Positions 1 through 12,113 of a stretch of 64,000 bases of DNA are shown piece by piece (positions within the stretch are counted from its first letter, which is position 1; each line of letters opens with the position of its first letter). Source of the DNA: Aphis gossypii. Its lineage: Eukaryota; Arthropoda; Insecta; Hemiptera; Aphididae. The notes below the pieces were generated by a model. That model had not been told where the DNA came from, made no database searches, and saw only the letters and a program-made list of their open reading frames with translations. Position numbers and translations under genes: made by a program. The stretch covers positions 16,616,001-16,680,000 of the forward strand of contig NC_065532.1 in NCBI RefSeq assembly GCF_020184175.1. The letters are read 5' to 3'.

Positions 1-2850
1 AGTTTTAAATATTCAAATGTCATAAAATAGTTTTATTTAACTACTTATACTGTATTCAAATTGGTTTGTAGGTCAATGGGTAGACTTATTATAAATTATA
101 ATTTCCTAAAATATTGTTCACCATGCCTATTTAAAATGTTTGTATTAAATATAATTGCAGTTTATGTATTATTTTGATTACAATATCGTTTTAAATGAAT
201 AATGTACTTGTACTTAAATAATATAATAAAAAAAGTTATACACAGATCAGAGAGTAATAATATGCAATTGTTGTACCTACGTCCTACATACTTATTTTAA
301 TATTTTATAAATTTGACTAATTATATAATATATTTAAGATGTAATAAATGCAAAAATATAATCTATTTTATATTATTTTATTATGATTTTAAATCTATAT
401 CGGTAAGATATAGGATTCAGTGTCAACAGACTGTAAACTCATAATAATATTTCAAACGAGTCTATCAAACAGAAAATAATACAAAATATTTTTCAATCGT
501 TAATTCGTAATAAACGTATCTCAAAATATTTTATCGATAAAGTATTAAGAGTTGATAAATGTTTTCTATATTACGTATTAATCGCATGATGAACAATATG
601 AAATTATGGACCAATAGCAAAATTATAAAGCTCTCCTTCAAAAATAATAAATTTAATGAATTATCTAATTGTAAATCATCGGTATCACGGTCATTTATCT
701 TCTTCTTCTTTTTTTTTTTATCTTTTTACGTATTTAATAAATGTAATATAATATGTATTGTGTATATTCATTAACCATAAAATAAAAACGGATAACAGTG
801 TTCAAGAATTGAAGTTTTAATAAGCACATTCAAGGATAAATTAATGTAAACATGGTCACAAAAGTTATGAAGTATGACTGAGTTACTCATTAGTCATTAC
901 CTAGTCTTGTAGAACTAAATTATATATATTATAAAATCATAATATGTAATAGCCATTTTACTTTTAATTTTACCAAGTTTTTTGGAACTATATATATATA
1001 GTCAAAATCCGATGTTCGCAAGAAATTTTCTCTTTTTTAAAACTATATATACTTAGTATTCATGACTGTTGCGTCTGTGGCACTAATAAAACAAACAACA
1101 ATAATCACAGCATCGTTATTATAATTATAAGGTACATATATTTATATTGTAAATATACATATGATTATGAATTGATTTAACAACTCGATAAGAAAATTTA
1201 ATACATAAGTATATAACGTGTACATGTATGACCTTAAAAGATATTTTTATACCTAAATAACTAAGTTTCATTGTATAATAAATATTTAAATAATTTGTAA
1301 ACAAATTATATACCTACTGATGTGATGACTGATGGGTGATCATCATTCATCGGTGTCCCGTGGTATATGTATGATAATACAACAAAATACAAATACTTTC
1401 TTGCATAATACAATATCCAGTTCGCAAAACTCAATTGGACATTATTTAATAGTACAATATTCCAAATTCCAAGTAGTATTTATGTTTAAGAGGTTGTTTT
1501 AAAATAATGTAAATTAAATAAGCAGTAGTCACCTCTCCCCCTCTTGAAACAATTTGCAACCACCCACGATAACAGCTCCTTGATACCCTGTCCCCTAAAT
1601 ACAGCAATAGAAATATCATTATAGTATTTATTTCATCTATCCGTTAGAATGAGTAAAAAAAAAATAACCAAATAAAATTGTGAGGTACATATATCCGTTA
1701 CAATAAGTTGTATATTATAAATTGTATGCTTAATTTGTAAGTTATAATATCTATAACTTGTCACTATTGCCATAATAATATACTTAGCATAAAATGTGAT
1801 ATACTTCATGATTTTTCTAAATGTAATGAAATCAGTAGTTGTTTATAAATTGATAATTATGATCACGGTTTAAGATACACTTATATCGTATATTTTAAAC
1901 CGTGATTATGATCATTATATCTATTAGTTATTATTGTAATTTTTAATTTGTCGGTTTCTCGTATTCTGCAGACATTTAGATACAAAATGTTTAGTTAAGA
2001 ATGTTAAACCAATATAAAATAAATAATAATACCATCGAATTATATAATATAGGTTCTATAATATATTAATATGAGAACCTACTGGCTATTATACTGTTAA
2101 TTGGAATGTTATGTTAAATCGTATATAATATAAAACATTGTTGTTATTCGTTTACTAAAATAAAAAAGCTATGCACATTAATTGTTTTTTTATTCACCTA
2201 TTTTTCCGAATAAGCAATTTGTTAGAATTAATAATAGTTGAATTGATTAATATTTGAAAAAAATGATATGAACTATTATTCATTTTATTATAATATTAGG
2301 TAGTCGTATATTATATTAGGCATATATAGATGCATAATTGCATTGCAATGCCAATATTTATATAAAAATATTATTACTTTTGAGCTATTGAAAATTATAC
2401 CAAATATGTGTGAATGTGTAATACACAGAGCAAATATAATATTTAATTGACACACAAATAACAATTACGTCAGAGACCTATAGTAATTATTATTATGTAT
2501 TATAATAACTATTAAGAATAGGTAAGGTATTATGATAAGGTCTCTATGAGTATTGTTTATTTAAATTGTTTGATCTAATAAAACACTCTTGAAATGTTTT
2601 ATAACACATAAAGATATAATACTAAATACAATAAAAAAGTATAGGTACAATTATATATTTATTTACAATTAATACCTACCTATTATGAAAACTGTATTTG
2701 ATTAAACTTTACAATACAATTAATATAATATTATGTATTTTTGTACAATACATGACTATTATAGTAGTATATAATATAAGGAATAAGGAAATTAACTGAA
2801 ATGGTAATAATAAACCAATTCAATCGTATCTCTATATAATAATTGTTATA
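1..2850. other. AT-rich non-coding stretch
   Basis: I see no exon, RNA gene or bounded mobile element here. Short open frames such as the one at 559-774 are homopolymer-rich and low in complexity. A C-rich patch near 1530-1600 and an inverted repeat at 1862-1906 are the only visible structure. It may be intron or intergenic DNA. Confidence 0.5.
1862..1906. repeat. Inverted repeat, 12-bp perfect arms
   Basis: ATCACGGTTTAA at 1862-1873 is repeated as its exact reverse complement at 1895-1906, with a 21-base spacer. Both arms are followed or preceded by further ATGATC/GATCAT words, so the symmetry is looser but longer than the perfect core. It could fold as a hairpin in RNA or be a remnant of a small foldback element. 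No function is assigned. Confidence 0.6.
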
Positions 2851-2852
2851 AC

Positions 2853-3042
2853 ATGGCTAATTCAGGAAGCCCATTTAATAAATTCTTTATAAAAAAATAC
2901 GACCAAGATTTTTCGTCGTATTCAACTGGTTATAAAGTTCTCAGATTTTAACGATTTGAAAAACCATGAAAAATACCGCAGCGAAGATAACTGGTTTGAT
3001 ATTTATAAACAAAAAGAAATTGTGACGATTCAAGCATTGTAA
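2853..3042 (+). pseudogene. Frameshifted protein-coding fragment, unrecognised
   Basis: An ATG at 2853 opens 32 codons (MANSGSPFNKFF... to ...TGYKVL) that end at TAA 2949-2951. The protein-like reading continues in the +1 frame from 2941 (SDFNDLKNHEKYRSEDNW...) for 33 codons to TAA at 3040-3042. Both halves have balanced charged and aromatic residues unlike the surrounding AT noise, so I read them as one roughly 63-residue segment broken by a single-base frameshift near 2940. A strong GTAAGT donor-like site follows at 3045-3050, just after the second stop. It may be a decayed gene or transposon protein, or an exon with a sequencing error. I do not recognise the family. Confidence 0.4.
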
Positions 3043-3691
3043 CTGTAAGTATGAAGAAAAAAACTTAGCAATATGTACAAGATAGTATAATATTATGTAC
3101 AATACAAATTATTTAAAAAATATATGTTTGAGCCCTACCCATTTTCATAGTATTATGTACCTATTAACTTCATATATATGTAACTATAGTTCTATGTAGA
3201 TAAATGATTTAAAATCCACAACATTATAGGTATTATAGTAATATACTATGTTAAACATTAAGTACTATAAAATATTACATTTTATCACTATTTTAGGTAT
3301 TCACTTTTTCTCACTATCTCCTGGTTTTATACTTACGAGCGGAGAAGCGCTATTCTATACTTAATATTATATTATTACCTATTAATTAATGTGCTAGTTA
3401 TCGCTAATATTCGGCCATGTTATTATGTTAACAGTAATAATAATATAGTACCTATATCTACTGTTAGCATTTAGCTACGGCCAAGTATGAGAAGTTTGAA
3501 AAATTATATATTATACTTATAAATTATTGCAGACCGTATGTCTGTATGTATTTACAATCTGCATATTACTAAAAAATTGACATTATGCAAGGGCAATGTT
3601 TTCAATTTTTATTTCTACACGGTTTCGGTATGGTAAAAAGTAGCTAAAATAATATTATTAAATGCCCAAATTACAATGGGAAAACCCGAGA

Positions 3692-3762
3692 GCACCGCTG
3701 GTGTAATGGTATCATGCAAGATTCCCATTCTTGCGATCCGGGTTCGATTCCCGGGCGGTGCA
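3692..3762 (+). tRNA. tRNA-Gly (anticodon CCC)
   Basis: A 71-base cloverleaf that delivers glycine to GGG codons. Acceptor arms GCACCGC and GCGGTGC pair fully, with discriminator A at 3762. The D arm carries TGGTGTAATGG (A box). The anticodon stem CAAGA/TCTTG holds loop TTCCCAT with CCC at 3724-3726. The T arm CCGGG-TTCGATT-CCCGG contains the B box. There is no intron and no encoded CCA. It closely matches the conserved metazoan tRNA-Gly-CCC, which has a short D loop. It is isolated: no other tRNA lies within 10 kb. I see no defect, so it is probably functional. Confidence 0.97.
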
Positions 3763-3767
3763 CTTTA

Positions 3768-3773
3768 TTTTTT
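3768..3773 (+). terminator. Pol III terminator of tRNA-Gly
   Basis: A run of six T begins five bases after the tRNA 3' end (a T3 precedes it at 3764-3766). This is the usual RNA polymerase III stop signal on the coding strand. Confidence 0.85.
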
Positions 3774-3779
3774 AACCTA

Positions 3780-4650
3780 ATTTTAACTAAACTTTTAGTA
3801 ATTTTAGCAAAGTTAACAAATATTAAATATTAAAATGAGTATTTTTATAATGTCATTATTATATAATAGTATTACTAAAAATATTTCAAGTGTCATTCGG
3901 AAAAAATATTACTGCCATAGTAATATTATATTGTACTATATAGTTACAACATAATTGAACACACCACTTACCATACATTCTATATAGATACTGGTAAACT
4001 AGTTGAAGGTGTAATCAGTTAATACTTAATAGCTTGAAATTTTCAGAAACCTCAATACTAATCAAAATCAAAATCAAATATATTTTATTACTATAATAAC
4101 TGGTAACGTATTGCCAATAAAATAATAAATAAAGGTAATTTTCCGTTATCAATACATTTTGGATATCGAAGTATTATAATTTATGGTACATAATTCCTAA
4201 AATTGTTTTTTTAAAAACAATAAATCATAAAAATACATTTAAGTTGTTCTATTCACAACGTATTCACGTATTTAAACGTATTTATTATAACTAAATATTT
4301 TTTAAATGTTTCGTTTTTGTTTGGTTTTTTGTCTGCAAGATTTTAAATCGTTTGTGGTATGGGATTAAATTAGAATTTCAGTAACTTTTAAAACAATTAT
4401 TGTATATTCAAACGAATTGTAATTTGTACCTTCTGTTGTATAGTAGGTACTAAAATTGTACTACAACAGTATATTATATACTATATACAATACGCTAACA
4501 TACGCCAAAAGTTTGTTTATGATTTTTTCATAATACCATTTATACGCATCGTGTGTAAAATCTATGCATCGTAGCGGCTAACTACCTATATATGTCCTAT
4601 ATGTTAGTCTTAAACCAAAGCGTATTATACACATAATAACCTACACACAC
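3780..4650. other. AT-rich non-coding stretch
   Basis: Nothing supportable is seen. A donor-like word on the minus strand near 3965-3972 has no coding sequence beside it. Confidence 0.5.
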
Positions 4651-4655
4651 AATAT

Positions 4656-4679
4656 ATAATAATAATAATAATAATAATA
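4656..4679. repeat. (AAT)n microsatellite
   Basis: About eight tandem AAT/ATA units, immediately before the GC-richer island that starts near 4735. Confidence 0.85.
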
Positions 4680-4734
4680 TGAAAATAAATATATTTTTAT
4701 ATTATATTGATGACGTATTGCCTATATAAAACTA

Positions 4735-5760
4735 AATCTAACCTATTCGAAAGCCACGTTGGAGTCGACGTTATCTCGACGATTCCCCTGCTCCTTCGAC
4801 TCGTCAGTCCGGTCATTCGGTTCCACTGCATGCTCATCAATGCGCGCATTTCACGTGTTCTACGTGAGCTAGCACCGACAACCGATCGCGACGGCGGACG
4901 CGGTTAAGACTTGTACGTGCATGCGATATTATAACAAATAAAATGATAAGACGTATTCGTATGTATTGAACAGTGTACTCGTGTAAGTGTTTAAAGTTTA
5001 GAAAAAAAAAAAAAAATTATCAGCGACGGATACGAACGAACGCGATTGTTTTATAACATAATGCACAGCTCGTCGTTTTCATGATAATATGACGTTTTGT
5101 TTTTCCGACAGCGATGATGCTGTTTGTTGCCCCCGGCCAGTACACAACAATAATAGAGATAAGGACTCCACTTTTTAATCGAACTCCGAGCGCACACAAG
5201 CACACGCACAAGACTGTTTAATTTACGATATTAATAGCTTGTTATTGAACGTTAAAAAAGCTGCATGCGTGCGGATTCACTGTTGCGCACAGCCGACGTC
5301 GTTTGTCAGAGTTCGCGCATTGTTCTTTTCTTTTAGTTTTTCCCATAAACTGCACATTACACGTAGTCACACAGACACGGGTATTGTATTGTATTGTGTA
5401 TCGTCGATTATTTTCAAAGTATATTAACGACTACTGCAGGCGACGCGCGTTGTAGTTTACATTTTTGGCGCGATCGCCGGTCACCCGCATCCGACAGCTG
5501 AGATACACGTCTTATTTTGCGATTTCCGACGGTTCTACTCCACTCGCGTTCATCAAGCGCACTCTGACGATTTTCAGATTTTCCTGCAAAAGCTCGAACA
5601 CTTACTGCAGTGATCGGCGTCGAGAGGTGTACTATAATAGTGCAGGTGTGTGATGAACGATGACATAAACGGGATGTCACAGACGACGCAACGGTACCGA
5701 TTTCGAAGAGGCGATCGGACAGTGTCGGATATTTTTCACCCTATCTAATCTCATCTGTAT
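4735..5760. promoter_or_regulatory. GC/CpG-rich island, probable promoter or first-exon region
   Basis: About 1 kb is clearly richer in G, C and CpG than its flanks, with short frames open on both strands, as is typical of promoter and 5' UTR DNA in this window. Two good donors lie inside: GTAAGT on plus at 4983-4988, and GTAAGTG on minus reading down from 5605. The minus donor follows a 20-codon frame starting ATG at 5666 (MSSFITHLHYY..., phase 1), a possible short first exon. The plus donor has no good coding frame before it, so it would end a non-coding exon. Orientation is undecided. Confidence 0.4.
5606..5666 (-). CDS. Possible short first coding exon (20 codons), unrecognised
   Basis: Reading leftwards, ATG at 5666-5664 opens 20 codons (MSSFITHLHYY to DADHC) plus one base, then a strong donor GTAAGTG beginning at 5605. 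The exon lies in a GC-rich island. The peptide has no domain I know and the frame is short enough to arise by chance. The phase (1) equals that of the exon at 28968-28998, so both could join the same downstream exon; this is only suggestive. Confidence 0.2.
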
Positions 5761-8470
5761 TGGAGACGTGCTTAATCGATATAAAATATTTTATACTTGA
5801 TTCGCAACCGAAGTTTAACGCGTGTTTTTAATTTAAATCTCTTATTCTTATTATTATTGTAATGATCGATGTGTCGTATATATATATGCACTTGCCATAT
5901 ATATTATTACACGATCATAATTATATATATACCAGCTAAGTTTAATACCTAACGTACATTGCGTAAAATTATTTCTGTATATATTATACATTTATACGAC
6001 TGTACAAGATAAATGGATAACCGACAAATCATTGATTGGGTCAAATCTATTTGCCACAATAGCGACAATAATTGATGTGTCGTATATACTATAAAGTTAT
6101 ACTGTATAAATAATAATATATAATATGGTAACCATACCCGTAAATGTTATAAATTATACAATGCGTCAAGGCATTATTTTCGTATAAATATACTTAATAT
6201 ATTGTTAATTAATGAACAATCACAAATGATGTGTGCTGAAATTTAAATTCGAGTGAACTATATAGTAATTAACTGACTTACTGACTTACTACTCATATAT
6301 GAGTTCGCAGTAATGTTATTAATTATTTTTAAATATAATATTATACATGTGTCTGAATTATAATTACGTGATGTATAAATGTTAATAAAACGTAGTTGGT
6401 GTTATATTATACTCATAATATATCTATGTGTAAAATCGTTATGTTCATCGCGATGGTTCGTTTGATATCAATCAAGGTTATCGCCCATTTAAGGCAATTA
6501 ATTATGCTTATTATAATTATAATACAATGTTTTTTTCAGACGCAGGTATTTGCAGTAGGATATATACAAATTACAACATCATTTGAATATTTCATAAAAA
6601 AGTGTACCTACTTATACACGCCATTATGAATCATATACAACTAAGGAAAATTTTTAGTATTAATCGTACAATACTGCATTATTATAATAATATGCACATG
6701 TATTTGCACAAATCGTTAAATGTTAAGTAGTGTTTGGTTTTTACAATTCTATGCGATATTGACAACTAATAATATAAACACGAATAATAGTGAGCATAAA
6801 TACATGCAAAAATGTCGTATTATGTCATTTTAATATTCAGACAATAATAAAATATTCACAATCATATATTGTCTGTTTGCTATAAAGTTTAATTTATAAA
6901 ACACAATACTATAGAGCACACGCATAGGTGCCATATACAAATAATATATGGATTTTGAACTGCAGTATGTCTGTACATCATAGATAAATTTACGTAGAAG
7001 ACTTTATAGTGTTTATATAAATATGTATACATACGAATCGCAATTGTTCGTCGGTATAGTTGGGTGAAGGTTGGTGACAAAATAATTGTCGGTACTTATA
7101 TTCACGTGCACATTAATAATATAGCATTGCGTAAAGTCATATAATATAAATAAATATTATACGTTTTATACCGATGAGAATAATATTATTATGTATACGG
7201 CATGTGTGTATAGATATTAATCGAAATCAAAGTTTTTCCATCACAGGTAAATGCATCGTATGATATGCTATGTAGGTATATTTATTATAATAAATATAAT
7301 GCGCAGTTACGTTAATACTTAATTAAGTAGACTTCGCATACTACAAATATATAACGAACAGGATTATGATGAAAAAATTGTCGCGAGTTATAAGTGACAG
7401 TTATATATTATATAAATCATAAAAAACATACAGCTTATACGTTTTAATATTATCTACAGAATATTTCCAGCGCACGTAAGCTATAGATAAATTAAGTATT
7501 ATAAATTTATTGTATAGGTAGGTACAGCAAGTACAAATTATATTCGTGAAAAAAATTTCAATTTTTGTCAATAACTCTTCGTAGGGGAGACGGGAGGGGG
7601 GATAAAACGAAACATGATGCATAATGATGCTGTAACCGGACGATCTTGGGACAGACTACAACACTTTACTATAACATGGTTTTTTTGAGAGGAGGAGTTT
7701 ATTTGAATGTGAAGATATTCAGCCCTTCCTAGTATCCCCCCAAGTATCTGAATATTTTGTATAAATACTAACTTATACTCAACTTAAAATTGACACATAC
7801 CCAACTATGGAAGTTTTCATTAGGTATTATAAAATAAAATTATAAACCACCAAAAACAGCATAATTGAGGCAGTTTTGAATTTTGATAATATGATTAAAT
7901 TTTATAAATTTAACCTAATGTAATACATATGTTTTATAGAAATTTGGTAGTATTACGTTCATTAAAGCGAAAAAAGAACAAAAAAATGTTATACTAACAC
8001 AAAATATGTGTAACGCTGAATTTAATTATGATATCATTTTCTACCATTTTAGAGTAAAATTTATTTTTGTTCTGATAATATATCAAACACAAAAGTACCA
8101 AATTTTGAATTATAGCGATTTCCGAGGCGATTTCGTTCCAAGGAAGCGTAATCAATAAATTATAATAATGATATCGTAATATTGTCTATATTTAGAGTAT
8201 GATCAAAATTTGGGCCCTTTCGTTCTGGGTCCTTGAATTTAATTCCCGATAACATAATTAATAGTCCTATCCACCCCTGTTTATACCTATACACTATACA
8301 GTATATAGTTTTTTAAGTAATATACCTATATATACATATATAAGTGATATAACGTAGAATTATATAATGTAGGTACTACACTGCACATTATATATCTATT
8401 ATATATATATGCTTATATAGTTATACAGCAGATCACTCTTATAGTCTTATATATAAAATATTTATATGGG
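5761..8470. other. AT-rich stretch, possible old repeat at about 7650-8280
   Basis: No exon is supported. From about 7650 to 8280 the texture changes (GGGCCC near 8213, CCACCCC near 8271), which suggests an old transposon, but I find no terminal repeats or protein remnant to name it. Confidence 0.4.
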
Positions 8471-8490
8471 TACATAATACAAATTCTTAC

Positions 8491-8606
8491 CACATGGAGA
8501 CCAACGTCTTGAGCTCGTCCAGGTTGAGGTTTTCCAGCGACATTTTATCGTCATCGGTTTCCGTCCGTTCTTCGGGTCCGACTCCGCTCTCTTGCCACGA
8601 ATTCAT
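8491..8606 (-). CDS. First coding exon of a minus-strand gene (38 codons + 2 bases), family not recognised
   Basis: Reading leftwards, ATG at 8606-8604 opens MNSWQESGVGPEERTE, an acidic run TDDDK, then MSLENLNLDELKTLVSM. The exon stops after TG at 8491, where the donor GTAAGAATTT begins at 8490. The frame is closed upstream by TAA at 8676-8678 with no other ATG between, which fixes the start. Codons are GC-rich (CTC AAC CTG GAC GAG CTC AAG) against AT-rich flanks. The peptide is hydrophilic and acidic, with a short amphipathic leucine-rich end that may begin a coiled coil. No signal peptide is seen. The rest of the protein must lie further left, outside the window. The exon ends in phase 2, as does the one at 34414-34553, so both may be alternative starts of one gene. 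Confidence 0.62.
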
Positions 8607-8689
8607 CGTGCGATGGTTATATATATATGTGTGTATAAACGATGATGATGATATTAATATGTTATACGATCGAATTTATAAATTATGAC

Positions 8690-9420
8690 GCCTTTTTCAC
8701 GCGGTCTCGACGAAAACGAATTATTATAGTTCAACTGCACGATCTACGGTAGCACACGACACGCTGTTAAAATATATAGTTACACGCACGCATATATATA
8801 CCTAATATATAATATATTATGTGATGTGCGTTCAATAATGTGATACGAGAGAAAAATCGACTGACGATGTGTGGGCACGCGGATCGCAGTAATCGGCGGC
8901 AGGCGACGGCGTGAATTGCGACAAACGACGGCGGCGGCGACGCTCGTCGGAGAGTGAAAGCTCGCCCGTATAATATATATACATAACATTATAAGTATTA
9001 TAACAGTGTCGTATATATACATATAGATAAAAAAGTAGCGGCGGCAGCGATCCCGATGTCTGCACGTTAAAAAAAAAATATTACACACACAATATTATAT
9101 ATGTATATAATAATATCTATTATGTGTATATAATACGCGTGCGAGGTCTGCGGGGGACAAGTGACCAGTTTATCCGAATCGTATTCCCCCCCACTCGCCG
9201 CCCACCGACTGACAGACCGACCGAAAATAATAATAATAATAGTCCGATGTTATGATAAACGGTATTTAATTCGACTGCCATCACGACCGTTTGAGCAGTA
9301 AAATAATAGTATAATATACATTTTATATATTATACAGGTGCCTGCACGCCAGCTATTACTGTCGTGTATCGGCGAAGTTTTTTAAATGCGCGCGCCGCGA
9401 AGAAAGCAGAAAGCCATCGG
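8690..9420 (-). promoter_or_regulatory. CpG-rich promoter / 5' UTR region of the 8.5-kb exon
   Basis: Directly upstream (minus strand) of the ATG at 8606 are GC-rich patches at about 8700-8760, 8870-8970, 9040-9060, 9140-9220 and 9350-9420, with many CpG, CGGCGG and GACGG words, interrupted by TATATA tracts. This pattern fits a broad promoter plus 5' UTR. I cannot pick one start site. Open frames on minus through 8780-9088 are composition artefacts. Confidence 0.45.
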
Positions 9421-9786
9421 GGCGGCTGTATAAAAAAACGAATGTAATATATCATATATTATTATATATATGTATATACATATAATATATGGGTACGTAC
9501 GTGCCACAGCCACGACTATATGTATATTACATGCACACGTTATATTATGTCTGTATAGCGCAGACGACGGAGAAAGGTCTTACGCGTTTTGTATACATAT
9601 ATATATTCGTGTGCGCGCGTAAAACGGTAATAGCTAATATTATAATTTTATCGTATTATATGAACGCGTTAAAAAATTCTCGCCGGACTATAATATAATA
9701 TTATGTATGTGTAATAATACGTATAATATAGTTAGTATAGGTATAGCAAATTATATTATACCGCGATTGCATTCCTGAGCGACGAC

Positions 9787-9936
9787 CTAGAAGACCGTCG
9801 CTGCAGATTTCTCTGTTGAAGTCTCCTGCAGATAGGCAGGTGCGCGCGAGTCGAAAATTCGACCTTCGGATTGTTTTTCATATGTCATCACGCGCTCATC
9901 ATCAAGGATAAACGCGTGATGGAGAAAAAAAACCAT
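9787..9936 (-). CDS. Small ORF of 49 codons, hypothetical
   Basis: Reading leftwards, ATG at 9936 opens MVFFLHHAFILDDERVMTYE, continues with KQSEGRIFDSRAPAYLQETS and ends TEKSAATVF before TAG at 9787-9789. The first part is hydrophobic and the remainder is polar with balanced charges; composition is protein-like and GC-rich. It lies about 1.2 kb upstream of the 8.5-kb first exon. No strong donor lies inside, so it would be a complete micro-ORF, an upstream ORF, or the last exon of something starting further right. It resembles no family I know and may be fortuitous. Confidence 0.3.
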   Translation of the reverse strand: MVFFLHHAFILDDERVMTYEKQSEGRIFDSRAPAYLQETSTEKSAATVF

Positions 9937-9939
9937 TTG

Positions 9940-10890
9940 TATATCATAATAATATATAATATTATTATAATCGCTTTATAGTTTTCTACTGGAAGAGCTG
10001 ACGACTAATTCTATTATTATGGTAATTAAAAATCGCATTTAAACATATTATACTAAGTACCTACATACGTATTATTGTATAATAATACGAAATGTGAGTC
10101 ACTACACATTCATTATATGAAATTCGTTAATCACAGCATAATATGTATATTATATTATTAAATTATATACGCAGTAAATTAAAATAAATTAATATATAAT
10201 AGTCTTCCCGACTTCCTAGTGTATTGTAAAGTGCATCGTATCATTCAGGAAAAAAAAAAGGTTAAAAGTTATAACTATATTAATATATTATACGACGATA
10301 GGTACAGCTCATTGCCTTAAACACTATATGGGGCGAGTATGAGCAGTATAATACTTATAATGACGACATATACATTGCATGCCTGCCTCCATGTGATTAT
10401 CGCGCAATAAGTATTTGAATTTAACTGTTATATCGTTGTATGTTAAGTACATGTTCACACTGTGCCACTAACACAAAACATTACTAATTAGTATTAATAG
10501 TAATTACATAGATAATGTCTGCGTGATTGCAATTTGTTGACGATGTGATCAATTAAAAAAAAAATTTCAAAAACTATAATAGGCATTAATAATCATATTT
10601 AATTAAAATATCATGATACATTATTATTTATAGTCATTAGTATTTTTTTTTTTAACTCTGAGCGGAGGATCAATAAATAATTTATGTTTTAAATTTTTAA
10701 CGATGAGTAGTTTTTTTATTTTTATTTATTTTCCAGTTTGCATGAAGTCACTTGTCTTATAACAAAAAAATAATTCAAACTTAAATATTTAAATATATCG
10801 ACGGTGACTTCAAAATAGCAAAATAGATCTATAGTTTATAATTTTGATGTTACGAGGAGGGGGTGTTACAACTCTTACTACTAAAAAAAA
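9940..10890. other. AT-rich non-coding stretch
   Basis: Nothing supportable is seen beyond low-complexity TATA tracts. Confidence 0.5.
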
Positions 10891-10894
10891 CCGT

Positions 10895-11060
10895 GAAAGT
10901 CACTTGGCTGTATAGTAGGTTTCGAGTGTTTCGACCGACCGTCATTCGTCATTGAGCAAGGTCACTGTAATGGATTTGTTAAATTTGAATTCAATGACAA
11001 ATCTTTGCATATGTACGATGAACGATACTGACGATGTGTCAGCCTCTTTCTTAATATATT
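10895..11060 (+). mobile_element. Truncated relative of the 16.3-kb repeat element (left end only)
   Basis: The words TTGTTAAATTTGAATTCAATGA, GATGAACGATACTGACGATG and TGTCAGCCT at about 10975-11055 match, in order and spacing, the left part of the element at 16350-16430. GGCTGTATAGTAGGT just before matches its CTGCTGTACATTAGGT. The internal repeats do not follow, so this is a fragment or a separately diverged end. Confidence 0.55.
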
Positions 11061-12113
11061 TTATAATTTATTTCTCTATTAGTAATAGGTACGGAACGGT
11101 TGATCCAATTTTCATAAAAAAAATATCGAATATATATTAAAATATTATAATATTATATAATATTTTAAAAATATATCGTTGTTATATTAACTTAAGCCTT
11201 AAGATAAGGCAATACTATTAACTGTAGTTTGTAAAACGGTTTGATTAAGTTCATAGTAAAAACTAAAAACCTATCCTAGCTATATTTTTTATAAAAACTT
11301 TGAAAAATGCATTACGTATGGAAAACTCATAACAATAATACCTATACGTACGTAATATCAATATTGAAAAACTTCAAGTCTCAACAATTAATATTTTTTA
11401 AATAAGAATATAACAACTAAAGTAATTTGAGAAAAACTATTATTCTATTGTTACCTACCTATATCTTAAATTTAGTCTACATAAATTGACAATTATATAG
11501 TACAAAGCTGGGCATTACCGAATTAAAAGTTAAAATGTTAAGTTAATTTTGATCCAAAGATTAATTTTATTTATTTATTTTAAAGAATAATGCAAATTTT
11601 TTTAATGCAGTTTTTAGAAAAGTAGGTTTTTTGATTTCTAGTTAATACTTTGATGTATCATATTAAATTTCTCCAGTAATTTTCTTGAGCATAAAGAAAA
11701 ACTATATTTAATAATCATTATTATGCGTCTGGAATTTTTTTATTTTACAAATCAGAAAATTTTAACTTTAAGCTAAGTTTTTACTTTTTTTTCAATGTTA
11801 ACGTTTAATTTAACGAGTTAACGAAAAAAATATGCGTAACTTTTAACTTAACTTTATTATTTTAAAATAACTTAACTTAACGAGTTAAAAAATTGCAACT
11901 TGCCTAGACTTGATATTGTATTAAGCAGTTTATAATTCAAATAACTATGGAGTACTTCAATTTCTACAAAAAATATTTATATTTTAAATAAAATATGAAA
12001 TAATAAAGTTGTAGTAAAGAAATATTATCCAGAAATAGTACTAATTTATGTTTTAATTTAATTATAAAGCGCCTCGTATATAATAGACTAGTGAAAACTG
12101 GATGGTAATGATT

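Noticed and set aside
8780..9088. Two overlapping minus-strand frames
   Set aside because: They lie in the promoter/5' UTR island of the 8.5-kb exon and consist of TATATA and CGG tracts.
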